Assembly (NCBI RefSeq): GCF_029227915.1
Contig: NC_079879.1
Span: 16,862,001-16,926,000 of the forward strand
Direction: 5' to 3'
Length of the DNA: 64,000 bases
Source of the DNA: Hydractinia symbiolongicarpus
Taxonomy: Eukaryota > Cnidaria > Hydrozoa > Anthoathecata > Hydractiniidae
In this document: positions 1 through 10,837 of the stretch, one piece after another
Layout of the letters: each line of letters begins with the position of its first letter
Numbering within the stretch: position 1 is the first letter of the stretch
Position numbers and translations under genes: made by a program
The notes under the pieces: model-generated
Told to the model about the DNA's origin: nothing
Database searches by the model: none
What the model saw: only the letters and a program-made list of their open reading frames with translations

Positions 1-262
1 AAGTCAGGAGCCTGTGAATTAGCTAGGATGGTCAAGTTAGCTATGAATAGGCTTGCTCGTGGATTAAAAGGACCAGGACCAATAATTCCAAGATTTAAAA
101 GTGTCCGACCAAGACGGAAATCTATTGGACGTCTAAGAACACGTCCAACCGAACAGGAAATGTTGATTTTCAAAACTCAATATTTATTTTTCAGGCGTGC
201 GATTAATCACACACCAGAAACGATTTAAGCGGGTGTCAAGGCGTGCTCGATTGCACGCCTGC
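1..262 (-). repeat. Dispersed repeat ending in a hairpin, copy 1
   Basis: This stretch matches the reverse complement of 50555-50866, so the window holds two copies in opposite orientation. Shared blocks include the sequence around 18-60, the 'gtgtccgaccaagacggaaatc' block near 100-122 and the 'tatttatttttcaggcgtgcgattaat' block near 180-207. Copy 1 lacks roughly 90 bp present in the middle of copy 2. It ends in the near-palindrome AGGCGTGC-tcgatt-GCACGCCT (241-262). The reading frame through it (28-228) is not conserved with copy 2, so I do not regard it as coding. It abuts and probably truncates the piggyBac remnant that follows. Family unknown. Confidence 0.7.
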
Positions 263-907
263 ACTAAAAAAGACTGATGTCACTAAAAATAAATTGCCAA
301 CCAAAAGTATGTATTGGGATAGTGAGGATTTTGTGGGAAATGATGGAATTAGAGACATAATTAGTCACAATGATTTAAAGACATCCTTTTAAACTTGCTT
401 TTTAATAATAATACAAATGCTGAAATATTAGATAAAGGTAGTAAAGTACGACCATTAATTAAACCCTTCAACGAAGCGTTTTAAAGTGCACTTTCAAATG
501 AAAAGGAACAAACAAAGCTTCGCAAGCATATGACTAAGTTTAAGTGTCACTCATCTATGAAGCAATATCTGCAGTTGAAGCTGTTCAAATGGGGATTTAA
601 ATGTTGGTATCATTGTGCAAGTAAATCAGAGTATCTCTATGAATCTGACTTGTACTTAGGAAGAAAAAGATCCCTGAACTGAACTTAAGCAAGAGTGTTG
701 CACTACAACCAAGTGAAAAGTTGAAAGATACATATTGCACCTTATTTTTTAATAATTTTTCATAATCCTAGTCTTATAGAATAATTTTTTCATGATGGTA
801 TCTATGTAATTGAAACAGTGTAGAGTTATAGAAAACAAATGCTAACAATCAAGCCTGATAAGGAGTTGAAGAGAGTACTCATCATCATCATCATCATCAT
901 TCTCGGC

Positions 908-1759
908 TTAACGTCCGTTTTCCATGCTAGCACGGGTTGGACGGGGTATATTAATGACCCTCTTCCAATCTGATCTAGACTGTGTTAGATCTAAACTCAA
1001 CTCCCTCTCTATCAAGTCTGTCCTTATAACCTCCTGCCAAGTCTTTCTCGGTCTTCCTCTAGGCTTTGCCCCAGGAACTATCAAGTCTCTACACTTTCTT
1101 ACCCAATTATCCTCCTCCATTCTTTCCAAGTGCCCCAGCCAATTCAATCTTCTTATCTGGATAACATCTTTAATTCTACAGAGACTTAGCCTGCTTCTTA
1201 GCTCATCTGAACTCTTTCTGTCTCTCAGACTGGCATTACACATCCACCTAACCATTCTCATATCATTCCTTTCTAAACGGTCAAGATCTTCCTGCTTCAC
1301 TGCCCATGTCTCACTACCGTACAACATAACACTTCTTACACAGGCCTCATACAACCTACCTTTCACCTCAATTGACAGGACTCTGCTAGTCAATAAAGGA
1401 AGTAACTCTCTAAACTTTTTCCAAGCAGAACCTATCCTGCAAGTAACACTTCGTCCAACACCCCCTTCACTGCCCAACATATCACCTAAGTAACAGAAGT
1501 TCTTAACTATCTCTAACGAGCCACTGTTGTACATCATTAAAGCTGGAAATACTTCATTCTCTATAATCTCACCTTTGCAACGCTTGCATACAAACTGTAT
1601 GCCAGCTCTTAACCTTCCACTAATACTACTGCACTTCTTATGTACCCAATGCTTGCAAGTCTGACAAAAAATTGAGTTACTACCAACCCCTTTCCTGCAA
1701 ACTCCACAAGGCCACTTTCCAACTACAAGGTCACACTTGGCTGCAATGCTACTTATCAT
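908..1759 (-). pseudogene. LINE C-terminal region with PHD-like zinc finger
   Basis: This part of the LINE polyprotein begins, in the open frame, at MISSIAAKCD. It has a C4HC3 PHD-like arrangement at residues 18/21, 32/35, 40(H)/43 and 58/61 ('WPCGVC', 'CQTCKHWVHKKC', 'CKRC'). After it come the thumb and C-terminal domain typical of these elements: 'FCYLGDMLG', 'MLYGSETWAVK', 'MVRWMCN', 'LNWLGHLERM' and 'GRPRKTW'. The finger therefore lies between the YADD motif and the thumb. It may bind nucleic acid or chromatin to guide integration, but that is inference. The open frame at 924-1493 on the plus strand is an antisense shadow. Confidence 0.8.
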
Positions 1760-1800
1760 GACTTTAGACTTTGCTGTGTTTACCTTCAGCCCTTTCTCTT

Positions 1801-3066
1801 CTAGTCCTTTCTTCCACTTCTCAAACTTTTCAACAATTCTTCCATCGACTCTGCTATGAGAACCAAATCATCTGCATACAATAACTCCCATGGGCAACCT
1901 GTTCTGAACTCCATCGACAGCGCTTCTAAGACTAGAATAAACAACAAAGGACTAAGTACAGAACCCTGATGTACACCAACATTTACACTAAATTCATCAC
2001 TAAGTGAATCGTTAATCTTGACACGACTTCTAGCATTGCTGTACATAGACTGAACCATCGTAACTAGCCACTCATCTACACCTAATTTTCTCATAGCCCA
2101 CCAAATAACTTTACGTGGCACTCTATCAAAAGCTTTCTCTAAATCTACAAAGGCAAAATAGAGATTCTTTCTCTTTCCTAAATACTTTTCCTGAAGCTGT
2201 CTGAGTAAAAATATTGCATCTGTAGTGCCACGCCCTGGAACAAAACCAAATTGCATCTTATCTATATCAATTCTTTCTATAAGTAACTTATCAATCACTC
2301 TTTCAATAACTTTCATTACTTGATCAACCAACTTCAAACCTCTATAGTTACCCCTTTCTAATGCATCACCCTTGCCCTTGAAACAATTCACTATTACACT
2401 CGACTGCCACTCACTCGGAATAGCACCATCCTTTATAATCTGGTTAGCAAGACTTGTAATAAGCTCAACTCCAATATATCCAAATGCTTTTACCATCTCT
2501 GCAACAATACCTGATACTCCTGCAGCCTTGCCAATCTTCATTTTCCTAATAGCCTCCACTACCCATTCTGTCTTGATCTGCATGGCTGGCCCTTCTACGA
2601 CATCATCATCAGACAAATTATCCTCGTCCCAATCAAACTCAGTGTTAAGCAACCTCTGATAATGATTCTTCCAAGCTACCCTTTTCTCCTCCTCTGTGCT
2701 AGCCAAAACACCTTCATCATTACGTATACACTTCTCACCTACAATATCTTGATTAGTCTTCTTCATTTGCTTTGCTATCTTGAATACCTCATTGCGCTGG
2801 TCTTCCCTTCTTAACACATCTGCAAATCTGTTTCTCTCTGCTTCTGATTTTGCCTTATACACTGCTGTACGAGCCCGACGCTTAGCTTCTAAGTAAATAT
2901 TTTTACTACCACCTGACTTCCACTCTTTCCAAAGTTTCCTCTTTTCCTTTATACACTGGTCAACCTCATTATTCCACCACCAGGTCTGTCTATGTCTAGC
3001 TGGTCCTTTCGTCCACCCACAGGTATCATCAGAAGCTTCTAGAAGACAATTCTTCAAAGTAGTCTA
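1801..3066 (-). pseudogene. LINE reverse transcriptase domain
   Basis: Contains the fingers/palm motifs of a non-LTR reverse transcriptase: 'GKAAGVSGIVAEMVKA' near 2520, 'FVPGRGTTDAIF' near 2240, 'AFVDLEKAFDRVPR' with the first catalytic Asp near 2130, 'GVHQGSVLSPLLFIL' near 1960, and 'LLYADDLVLIAES' with the YADD active site near 1870. The frame is lost near 1801-1835 and continues in another frame into the finger domain. Upstream, the frame is closed by a TAG near 3066 and the endonuclease part lies in a different frame. No host role is implied. Confidence 0.88.
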
Positions 3067-3100
3067 AGTACTTTCAACATTGTCACTATCACATTGACTA

Positions 3101-3946
3101 TTAGGCTAACTGCTGAACTTTTGCACTAAATTGTCTTGCTACAATCTCTTCCTTCAGCTTCCAGACTTTTCGACGGGGCCTGTACTTTCTCTTGGCTTCT
3201 CTGACACTCTTAAAGATAATATCACAAACCAGCAACCTATGCTGGGAAACACACTCTTCCCCCGATATAACTTTCACGTCCTTCACCACTTTCTTGTCTG
3301 ACTTTCTAACCAAAAAGTAATCTATCTGTGTTTTACAACCACCTGACTCATATGTTATCAGCCTACTCTGTCTCTTACTGAATGATGTGTTGCAAACCAC
3401 CATGTCCGTTGCCATTCCAAACTAAAGCAATCTCTCCCCTTCCTTATTTCTGCTCCCAAATCCATAGCCTCCATGCACACCTCTATAACCTTCAGATGAC
3501 TTCCCAACATGACCATTAAAGTCGCCGCCCACCATGACAAGTTCAGTGTCTCCAAACTTTGATGTGACTGCTATTAACTCATCATAAAACTTATCTTTAT
3601 CTTCCTCACTGAGTCCACACTGTGGAGCATAAACTGACAGAAAAGTGACAATCCTATTACCTATCAAAAACTTTATCACTATAATACGACTATTAACACG
3701 CATAACATCTATTACTTTTTCTACCCACTTCTCTGCAACCAATATGCCAACTTCTCCATATCGATCACTATTACCAATCCAAAAAAGCTTATACCTTGCC
3801 CTCCTACCTTCCACAAATCTCACTGAAGCTCCTCTCCACCTAACTTCCTGAGCACAACACATATCAACAGATCTACGTTCTAACATTTCAACTACTTCAC
3901 CTGCTCTACCTCTCAGAGTACCAACATTTACACTAGCCATCCTCAA
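3101..3946 (-). pseudogene. LINE apurinic-type endonuclease domain, one in-frame stop
   Basis: The domain starts at MRMASVNVGTLRGR and shows the exonuclease-endonuclease-phosphatase landmarks: an N-terminal SxNVGTLRG strand, 'CAQEVRW' with the metal-binding Glu, 'SVYAPQ', 'VMVGGDFNGHVG' and, after the TAG at 3422-3424, 'TQIDYFLV' and 'SQHRLLVCD', the usual D-H ending. In active elements it nicks target DNA to prime reverse transcription. The stop is a single codon with the same frame continuing on both sides, so decay is recent or the site is polymorphic. The antisense frame at 3645-3851 is a shadow. Confidence 0.85.
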
Positions 3947-4439
3947 CCTAGTGTTATCTACCTTGTGATGTGAAACTCAGAAAATATAATTTGTTGCAAA
4001 TGGTATAGTAACAAAGTTGTATTGCTTTTATCCACAAATATTGATGGTATGAATAGATGTTCTAATGTGTTTCATGGTATAAAAGGATCTCCTATTAAAA
4101 TTCCTATAAACTGCACCAATTCAGTCAAGTTGTATAATAAGGAATGGGTGGAGTTAACATCCTGGATCAAAAAACAACAGTCTTTTGACTGGACAGGAAG
4201 CCAAAATTCTGATCTTATTTGAGGATGTTTTTTTACATGATGGATATGGCTCTTGTCAATAGTTTATTGTTTTTGAAGCCATGGTGACAACTAGTCTGAA
4301 TCTGCTCGATTTCAAAGTATAGTTATAGCAAAGGCTCTTTTTGGTAAATAAGTCGATCGTAAAAGATCTTTCCCAGAAACACGACCTGGTAAAAGAAGAC
4401 CTCAGCAATCTGTTCCTGCAAAAGTTCCTATGCATTTTC

Positions 4440-4672
4440 AGGCCTATCAATAAGAAAATAACACCAGAGCAATAAATCGCTCCCTCAAGGTTACAATAAT
4501 TTAGACTGGCGAGGAATCTGAAAAAATAGAATAAGATTATAAACGCATATTTTATCAAAGTCTTTTTATTTACTGGGGGAGCAATTAATGGCTCAGCTTG
4601 TTTCTCATTTCTCAGAATTGGGCAAACCTTGGCGTGACCACGAGCAATTGCTCTCCCCTTATTGATAGGCCT
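4440..4672. mobile_element. MITE with 8-bp target-site duplication (hAT-like), copy 1
   Basis: A 233-bp element with terminal inverted repeats AGGCCTATCAATAAG / CTTATTGATAGGCCT, flanked by a perfect 8-bp duplication GCATTTTC (4432-4439 and 4673-4680). Removing it and one duplication restores continuity of the piggyBac C-terminal reading, so the insertion is younger than that element. An 8-bp duplication is characteristic of hAT, though P elements and a few others also make 8 bp. It has no coding capacity. A second copy lies at 7895-8200. Confidence 0.88.
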
Positions 4673-4809
4673 GCATTTTCCAGAGTTCCAATCAGCAAAA
4701 GGAAGATGTGTTTACTGCAAAAATAAAGGGCAGGAGAACAAACGTTTGTTCGATGTAGAACATGTGGTGTAGCACTTTGTTTGGTGAAAGACCGAAACAG
4801 TTTCACGTA

Positions 4810-7800
4810 ACCGAAACAGTTTTACGAAATATTACTTATCCTCATAAATAATTATTTAGTGCTTAAATTCTACAATGAATGAAGCTTTCACAAAACTACA
4901 CAAACTCATTTCAAATTTTCACTTGCTTTTAAAAAAAATCACCTAAACTTTGTTCGAGCTAGAAAAGCTGTGCACGTAAAAAAATTTTTATTCATGATCC
5001 TTTTCTTGTCCCTTCAGCATTTGTAAACCAGATACAAACTTATTGGAAAGTGCCATTTAGCATTTTCCAAACAGACTGTAAACGTTTTATCACAAATACA
5101 ACTGATATTTAGGCCCAAGAGAGGTGCATGAATGCCTGACACACATGTGCCTACAAGTTTTTGAGGTGCGTAAAAATACAAGGTTTACACTTGTGCGCCC
5201 CAGCAGCCTACAACGTATATGAAAAGATGTGTACTTTGTGAATTTTTGAAGCCCTGCTCCGAATTATAAACAATTAAATCTACGGAATTCTTTTGTTTTT
5301 GACTACCATATTTGACAAGACCTACTCCATAGTGCACTGTGTCTTCCCCTTCATTATAAGAATTACAAGTCACTGTGCCGACTGCCATATTCATCTAAAT
5401 AAATATATAGCAAGAATGCAAATCCTCGCTATATTTATGGTCATGGGGAATATTTTAAGTCATAACACTGAAAGTGAAAGTTTCGAAATATACTTCATGT
5501 TCAAAATATAGTTCAGTAGAAATAAGATTGTGAGTAAAAGTATTGATTAGCGAAAACGTCACGAAACCGAATTGATCGTTTCTGTCCAAATTCCAGGCCT
5601 GGCTATGAATGAAAGAAATAAGCAGGCAGATACAAATATAAAATATAATTAGTAGCTATCTAAGAAATGCTTAAATAGAATTAATTTAATCTCAAAATTA
5701 GATTTACTAAGAAGAAAAGAGTTTTTGCAACTAATTCTATGAATTTACCAAATGATGTTGAAATAACAAAAGGTATATAAATTAATCCGAAATAAAGAAA
5801 GTAAACACACTTGGTGCAATTCTCAGAAAATAAAATAATCTGAATGGCCAACTGATTTGCTACCTGTCATTTCTGCACATAAAGCAAAGAAAGAGTCGAT
5901 CTACATTCTTCCTTTTCTGAAACGGAATGGAAAGGAACCTTTTTTCACTCACAAGATGTAAACATTTGAAGTATATGCATGCTCAGAAGCATTTTTGTTC
6001 CTGCCTGTTATGTTACAAATTATCTTAAAGTGGAAAACAGCTGTAAGTGTATGCTCATCAACCTAATTGCCAAGGCATGATGCCTTTCAAATTAATTTGC
6101 TTGCGGCACTTCGTAAAATAACAGCTCAGGGGCCAAGAGAACCCAGGGATGAGGATGCACGCTAATATGAAGCTGCAGTCTCAGCCCCAGTATATAATTT
6201 AATATAAACTCCCTTCATGCCCCAGATAATTTTAACCCTAATAATGTTTACTCTGTGAAAAGTCTTGACTAACTTACATAAATGCCTGTACCTGGCCCTG
6301 ATAATTCTCATTGTTTTCAAGTTATGGCATTATCGATTTTCACGAAATAAGGCCGCGTTAATCATAACAATATGACCACTATATGAAATCCTTGATCGTT
6401 TTTTATATATACTTACCGCTTGACTTATTGTGGGAGTTGAGTTTTGTGTTAATATCTACAGCTATTGCAATATAATATTTTATAAATTCTTTCTTCTTAT
6501 GTGCAACGTAGTTGCAAACTGTCCCTTGCTTCTTCTCACTAGTATTAGGGTAGTAGAATAGGGACAAAAGCACCCAGGATTGAGGTTGTAGTGTGACAAA
6601 ACGTGTTTTGAAATGTTGCAAGTTCTTGCATCACATGGTCACAAGTTCTTGCATCACATGTTTTGCAACTCACCCTGCATGAAACTGTTGGTATATTACT
6701 TTAATGTTTTCTTATTTTTTATAAAATAAACATGAACTTAGTATCAAAAATATTTGATATCAAATTCAAGTTATTTCATGAAATAAGGTGATTTAAAATA
6801 ACACCAAAAAAACATGTTTTTGACTTTAAACAAACATGAAATAAGAATTTATGTTCAAAAATTAATGTTATTTCATGTTAGTCACTAGAAACCAAGCTTC
6901 TATATGCATATTTGTTTACCAAGGTTAACATGCTAGAAATTCTATGATCAATTTCAACAAAAATGACCAATATTCACAAAGACACCTTTCCACTGGTTAC
7001 AGGCCAGTACACAGGATACATATTTGTTATTACAGCCACAATTATATGAACTGGGGTGAGCATACAATAAAACCTTCATAAATTCAAGACTAGGTCATTC
7101 AACAATCTCTTTTTTTCTGGTTAATCTTTGCCAATTGGCTACATTCTAAGGTGTATTTATCTGTAGCTAATTTTTTTAATAAATCCTGTTCTAATAATCA
7201 TATTATCCAAAATTTCCTATTCTCCCTGGCTGCAAATAGCATGTGATAATTAAACCAATTACAGGCCCATATTTTTTAGGGTAGCCATTATGTTTTGAGG
7301 AAAAAAACACATCATTCACATATAAAAAATAGGGGCTGAATTTTTCGTAAAATCTTTGTTTTAAACCTTTCATATTGTGTAGTTTTAGTTGAGTTTTCTG
7401 TGACAGTTTGACTGTAAAAAGTTTGTATTATCCCTTAACTGAAAGTTGTACCATGACATTCTCACCAGAAGAGAAACTAACTTATATATATAATTTTAAT
7501 AATATATAATATATAATAATATATAAATACAGATATGCCACTAATTCTCCCTAAAAGTTTTTGTTTTGTTTTCTTTTTTGAAATTTAATAATGTTAAACC
7601 CAGATCTGAGATCCGAGCTACAGTTTAAGAAATCACGGAATTAAGACGTTCATGTAATTTGGTATACGTTAGTAAGTAAATTTATTTGTCAAGTAGTAAT
7701 TACAATGTTATAAATTGTATTAAGGTGTTACACTTATTGTTGTACTACTGGTGGCGGTAGATCGGCACAAAGCATGAGCTTAAGCAGAGGTGCCAACCAC

Positions 7801-7894
7801 CCTAAAAAGAAAGATGGACAAATACAAACTAAGAGGCAGACACAGTGACATCACAAGACATGTAAGGAAAAAGAAAGGAAAAAAAAGGGGGCTC
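4810..7894. other. Non-coding stretch, no gene seen
   Basis: No family-recognisable reading frame on either strand; short open frames at 5185-5511 and 6403-6621 have no motifs. A 19-bp direct repeat, 'caagttcttgcatcacatg', occurs at 6619-6637 and 6642-6660. Positions 7480-7535 are an imperfect (TAATA)n tract. It may contain the decayed right end of the piggyBac element, but no terminal repeat was recognised. Confidence 0.5.
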
Positions 7895-8200
7895 AGGCCT
7901 ATCGATTATATATAATAATTTAAACTGGATGAGCAATCTGAATAAATAGAATAAGATTATAAACACATATCTTATCACAAAGTCTATATTTTATCTTTTT
8001 ATATATTTTGGTTCTTTTTTACTGTAAATTATAAAAAAGAGAACATTGAATTCCATGTCAGATGAATTGATATTGCTCAGTCCGAAGACCTTTTTTGGAA
8101 TTGGGGGAGCAATTAATGGCTCAGCTAGTTTCTCATTTCTCAGAATTGGATGAGCCTTTGCGTGAGCAAGAGCAATTGCTCTCCCCTTATTGATAGACCT
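7895..8200. mobile_element. MITE (hAT-like), copy 2
   Basis: Same family as 4440-4672. It begins AGGCCTATC and ends CTCCCCTTATTGATAGACCT, and shares the internal blocks 'tagaataagattataaac' and 'gagcaattaatggctcag' with copy 1. It is about 70 bp longer in the middle. The flanks do not show a clear 8-bp duplication because the right side runs straight into a poly-G tract. Confidence 0.8.
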
Positions 8201-8201
8201 A

Positions 8202-8228
8202 GGGGGGGAGGGGGGGGGGGGGGGGGGG
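8202..8228. repeat. Poly-G tract
   Basis: Seven G, one A, then 19 G, directly at the right end of the MITE. Length and even presence may be affected by sequencing or assembly error. If real it could form G-quadruplex structures on this strand. Confidence 0.8.
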
Positions 8229-8406
8229 AACGATAAATTGTTATAGGAAAATTTGTTGTAAACTCAAAACACAGAAGTATGTCCTGAAATACATGAGAGG
8301 ACGCATTTTTAAAACGCAATGGTATCAGTAGTTGTCAACGAAATGCTTGATGAGAATTGGCTGTATCTCAAAGTTGATTTACTAAAGGAGTCTAAAGGGA
8401 AAATAA

Positions 8407-10300
8407 ATTGTAAATCATTCCAGTCTTTTACCAAGTGAAAGTGAATAAATTTTAAAGCATAAAAAGTAGACCTGACTAGGGATAAATTAATTAAACCCCA
8501 TCTACCAGCACGAGTTTGGTGCTAGATAAATCAATTACAAATGTATCAAGACTAATATATAGGTAATCTATTATGGGCAAGATTATGGGCAAAAAGGATA
8601 TTTTGAAGGATGACTAGATCAAAAAATTTAAAAAGTACTAAGTTGCGATATAAGGGGCTAATCCTAGTTCTATCTCTCAGGACAACAGACAATATAGCTA
8701 GCTAAGTCTTACTGAGTGGTTTTGGAGAATACTGACACGTTGCATAAGGGTGCCTTTTTGTCCCCATATTTGGCAACAAAATTGTAGACGGGAATAAAAA
8801 ATAACATAGCTTGGAGAGGTACACTGACTATGGCTAAGGTTTTTTTGGCTCTCTTCAGCATAATATAATCACAGTGTTGTTTTAACCTGAGATTGAGACT
8901 TCAGAAAACTTACCCGAAATAAGTAGCAACGGGATGATCGTCCTTACAAGCCGCGAATGAAGAAAGGTTTAAAACAATAAATATCGCCAGAAAATACATT
9001 TCCACAGCTACTTTGATATACTATCTCCTAGCTGCAGACCGTCTGTTCTGTGCCTGCCAACTGATTTCAACTTTGTTCAACTTCATCAGATTGCGAAAAC
9101 GGCCTGTTTATAAACAGGACGGCCGAATTATGTACGCATGGCCCGGACTATGTCGTAGTGACCGGATTATGAACGCTGATATAATGGCTGGTCAGATAAA
9201 ATACCATTGAAAACTAGGCATGGCGAAAAAAAAAGTCTCAACATAATTTTTCTCTGCAGGATAAAACACCAATGAAAACTAAAAAGGCATAGCAAAAAAA
9301 ATAGTCTCGAAGTAATTTTTAGTATAAACTCCTCTTGTGAGTACATTTAACATAATATACTTTGGAAGTAACTAAATTTCACGGAACTAGATTTTGCGGA
9401 TGGGTAGGCTCATTTTTATTTTTCGCGGGAATTGAATTCTGAGGATGGCCTAAATTATTAAACTGGCGAATCTCAAAATTTAGTTTCCACCAAATTTTGT
9501 TTCATTTGAGAACAACAACTTTCCCACCAGGGCTTTTTGCTTGTGACGAATGACATAAAAGCCCCTCGACCCCAATTATGTTCGTTCTATAAGTGAGAAA
9601 TAATATAAAAGTGTTGTACATAGGCCGGCCTGTGCTGATTATGTTCGTTTTTAAGTAACAAATAATATTAGACTGCTGTACATATAAACAAGCCTGCCTG
9701 ACTATGGTCGTTAGAGATAGATAAATGTTCCTTCTGGCACGGTCGCGCACACGCGCACGCACATCAAGTACTGATGTACTTTTCAGTATTCTCTGCTATG
9801 CAACCAATGTCCTGCGTGTTATACTTTTCCCCTAATTCCCGGATAAACAGGTGCGCGTCGTACCCTTTGTGCCCATTAGTCAGTGTACCTCTCCAAGCTA
9901 TGTTATTTTTTATTTCCGTCTACAATTTTGTTGCCAAATATGGGGACAAAAAGGCACCCTTATGCAACGTGTCAGTATTCTCCAAAACCACTCCGTAAGA
10001 CTTAGCTAGCTATATTGTCTGTTGTCCTGAGAGATAGAACTAGGATTAGCCCCTTATATCGCAACTTAGTACTTCTTAAATTTTTTGATCTAGTCATCCT
10101 TCAAAATATCCTTTTTGCCCATAATCTTGCCCATAATAGATTACCTATATATTAGTCTTGATACATTTGTAATTGATTTATCTCGCACCAAACTCGTGCT
10201 GGTAGATGGGGTTTAATTAATTTATCCCTAGTCAGGTCTACTTTTTATGCTTTAAAATTTATTCACTTTCACTTGGTAAAAGACTGGAATGATTTACAAT
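8407..10300. repeat. Foldback structure with about 425-bp inverted arms
   Basis: The left arm 8407-8831 and right arm 9877-10300 are near-identical inverted repeats; for example 'attgtaaatcattccagtc' at 8407 is matched in reverse at the right end. The 1.05-kb centre has no recognisable gene. It contains two tandem blocks: about 9195-9310 (unit near 70 bp containing 'ccaatgaaaacta') and about 9535-9725 (three degenerate units containing 'tatgttcgt'). The right arm ends 8 bp from the edge of the CDK8 palindrome. It may be a foldback transposon or part of the same rearrangement. Confidence 0.8.
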
Positions 10301-10431
10301 TAATTTGGAGCGAGCTGGTGACGTCAATCATTTTTCACTGTGCAGGTAACTTCGGACACCTTGACACCAAATTGGGTAAGTTTCCCAAACCTTAGTCCCG
10401 GAATCCGTTTCGGAATTGGCGGGTTGATGAC

Positions 10432-10795
10432 GTCTTCAAAAAACCTTTTGTCAAAAAACCATTTGTCAAAGGTACATCATCTTATACATTTTCTTGATCA
10501 GCATTGTAAGATCTATACGATGAAGGCAACAGGTAAATTTCTAAATAAAAAATTTTTGGGTTTGGGCGGGTCTTTGCTGATATCAGCAAAATTTTTAAAC
10601 CCCTATATCTACTTAGGCGTTCTTCGAAAATATATGATCCTATACATTATTTTCATCAGTGTTTCAAACTTCACACATTACAGACAACGAATGAACTAAA
10701 TTTTGCACTGCCGACGTCAGCAAAACATCTAAAACAGCATATTTTTCCATTGTCCCTTTGCCTACGTGAATTCCTCCACAGGCCATATCGACTAG
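10432..10795 (+). mobile_element. Non-autonomous Helitron-like repeat, left-arm copy
   Basis: Mirror copy of 17445-17930, ending in CTAG (10792-10795) before T with an upstream imperfect hairpin. Within 40 bp it passes directly into the CDK8 exon 8 copy, skipping 1.2 kb that is present in the other arm. Confidence 0.55.
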
Positions 10796-10837
10796 TGAAA
10801 AATATAATGGTCTTTGTAAACATAACGTTTCGTAAAC

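Larger units (their letters stand above)
877..3959 (-). mobile_element. Non-LTR retrotransposon (LINE), nearly full length, inserted in the piggyBac element
   Basis: On the minus strand the order is endonuclease, reverse transcriptase, PHD-like finger and C-terminal domain. The 3' end (884-903) is a trinucleotide (ATG/GAT) run instead of poly-A, as in RTE-like clades. The 5' end lies near 3959, where the piggyBac reading resumes. The coding region is interrupted by an in-frame TAG at 3422-3424, a stop and frameshift between 3101 and 3066, and a frameshift near 1801-1835, so this copy is inactive. A 5'-truncated relative of the same family, in the same orientation, lies at 45338-45431. Clade (RTE/Proto2-like) is inferred from domain order and the microsatellite tail. 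Confidence 0.85.
286..4809 (+). pseudogene. piggyBac-type transposase remnant, interrupted by a LINE and a MITE
   Basis: Three segments, 286-876, 3960-4439 and 4673-4809, read in order as a PGBD-like (DDE_Tnp_1_7) transposase. Recognisable blocks are 'KLPTKSMYWDSEDF' (about 290-330), 'NNTNAEILDKGSKVRPLIKPFNEAF' region (410-485), 'MKQYLQLKLFKWGFKCWY' (556-610), 'HDGIYVIETV' (790-822), 'CCKWYSNKVVLL' (3990-4030), 'YLRMFFYMMDMALVNS' (4218-4262) and a C-terminal cysteine motif 'RCVYCKNK' then 'RCRTCGVALC' (4703-4780). It has many stops and frameshifts. Two positions where the family carries catalytic Asp read Asn here (NNF near 752, GMGGVNILD near 4145). The N-terminal third is missing at the junction with the repeat at 1-262. 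Terminal repeats were not found. It is dead; the family call is firm. Confidence 0.82.

Noticed and set aside
924-1493. 189-residue open frame on the plus strand
   Set aside because: Antisense to the LINE C-terminal domain; no motif, composition follows the complement.
10750-10837. Upstream extension of the CDK8 exon 8 copy as a possible new N-terminus
   Set aside because: The sequence is the Helitron-like repeat end, found in mirror image in the other arm and at 60 kb; there is no evidence of a start or of splicing.
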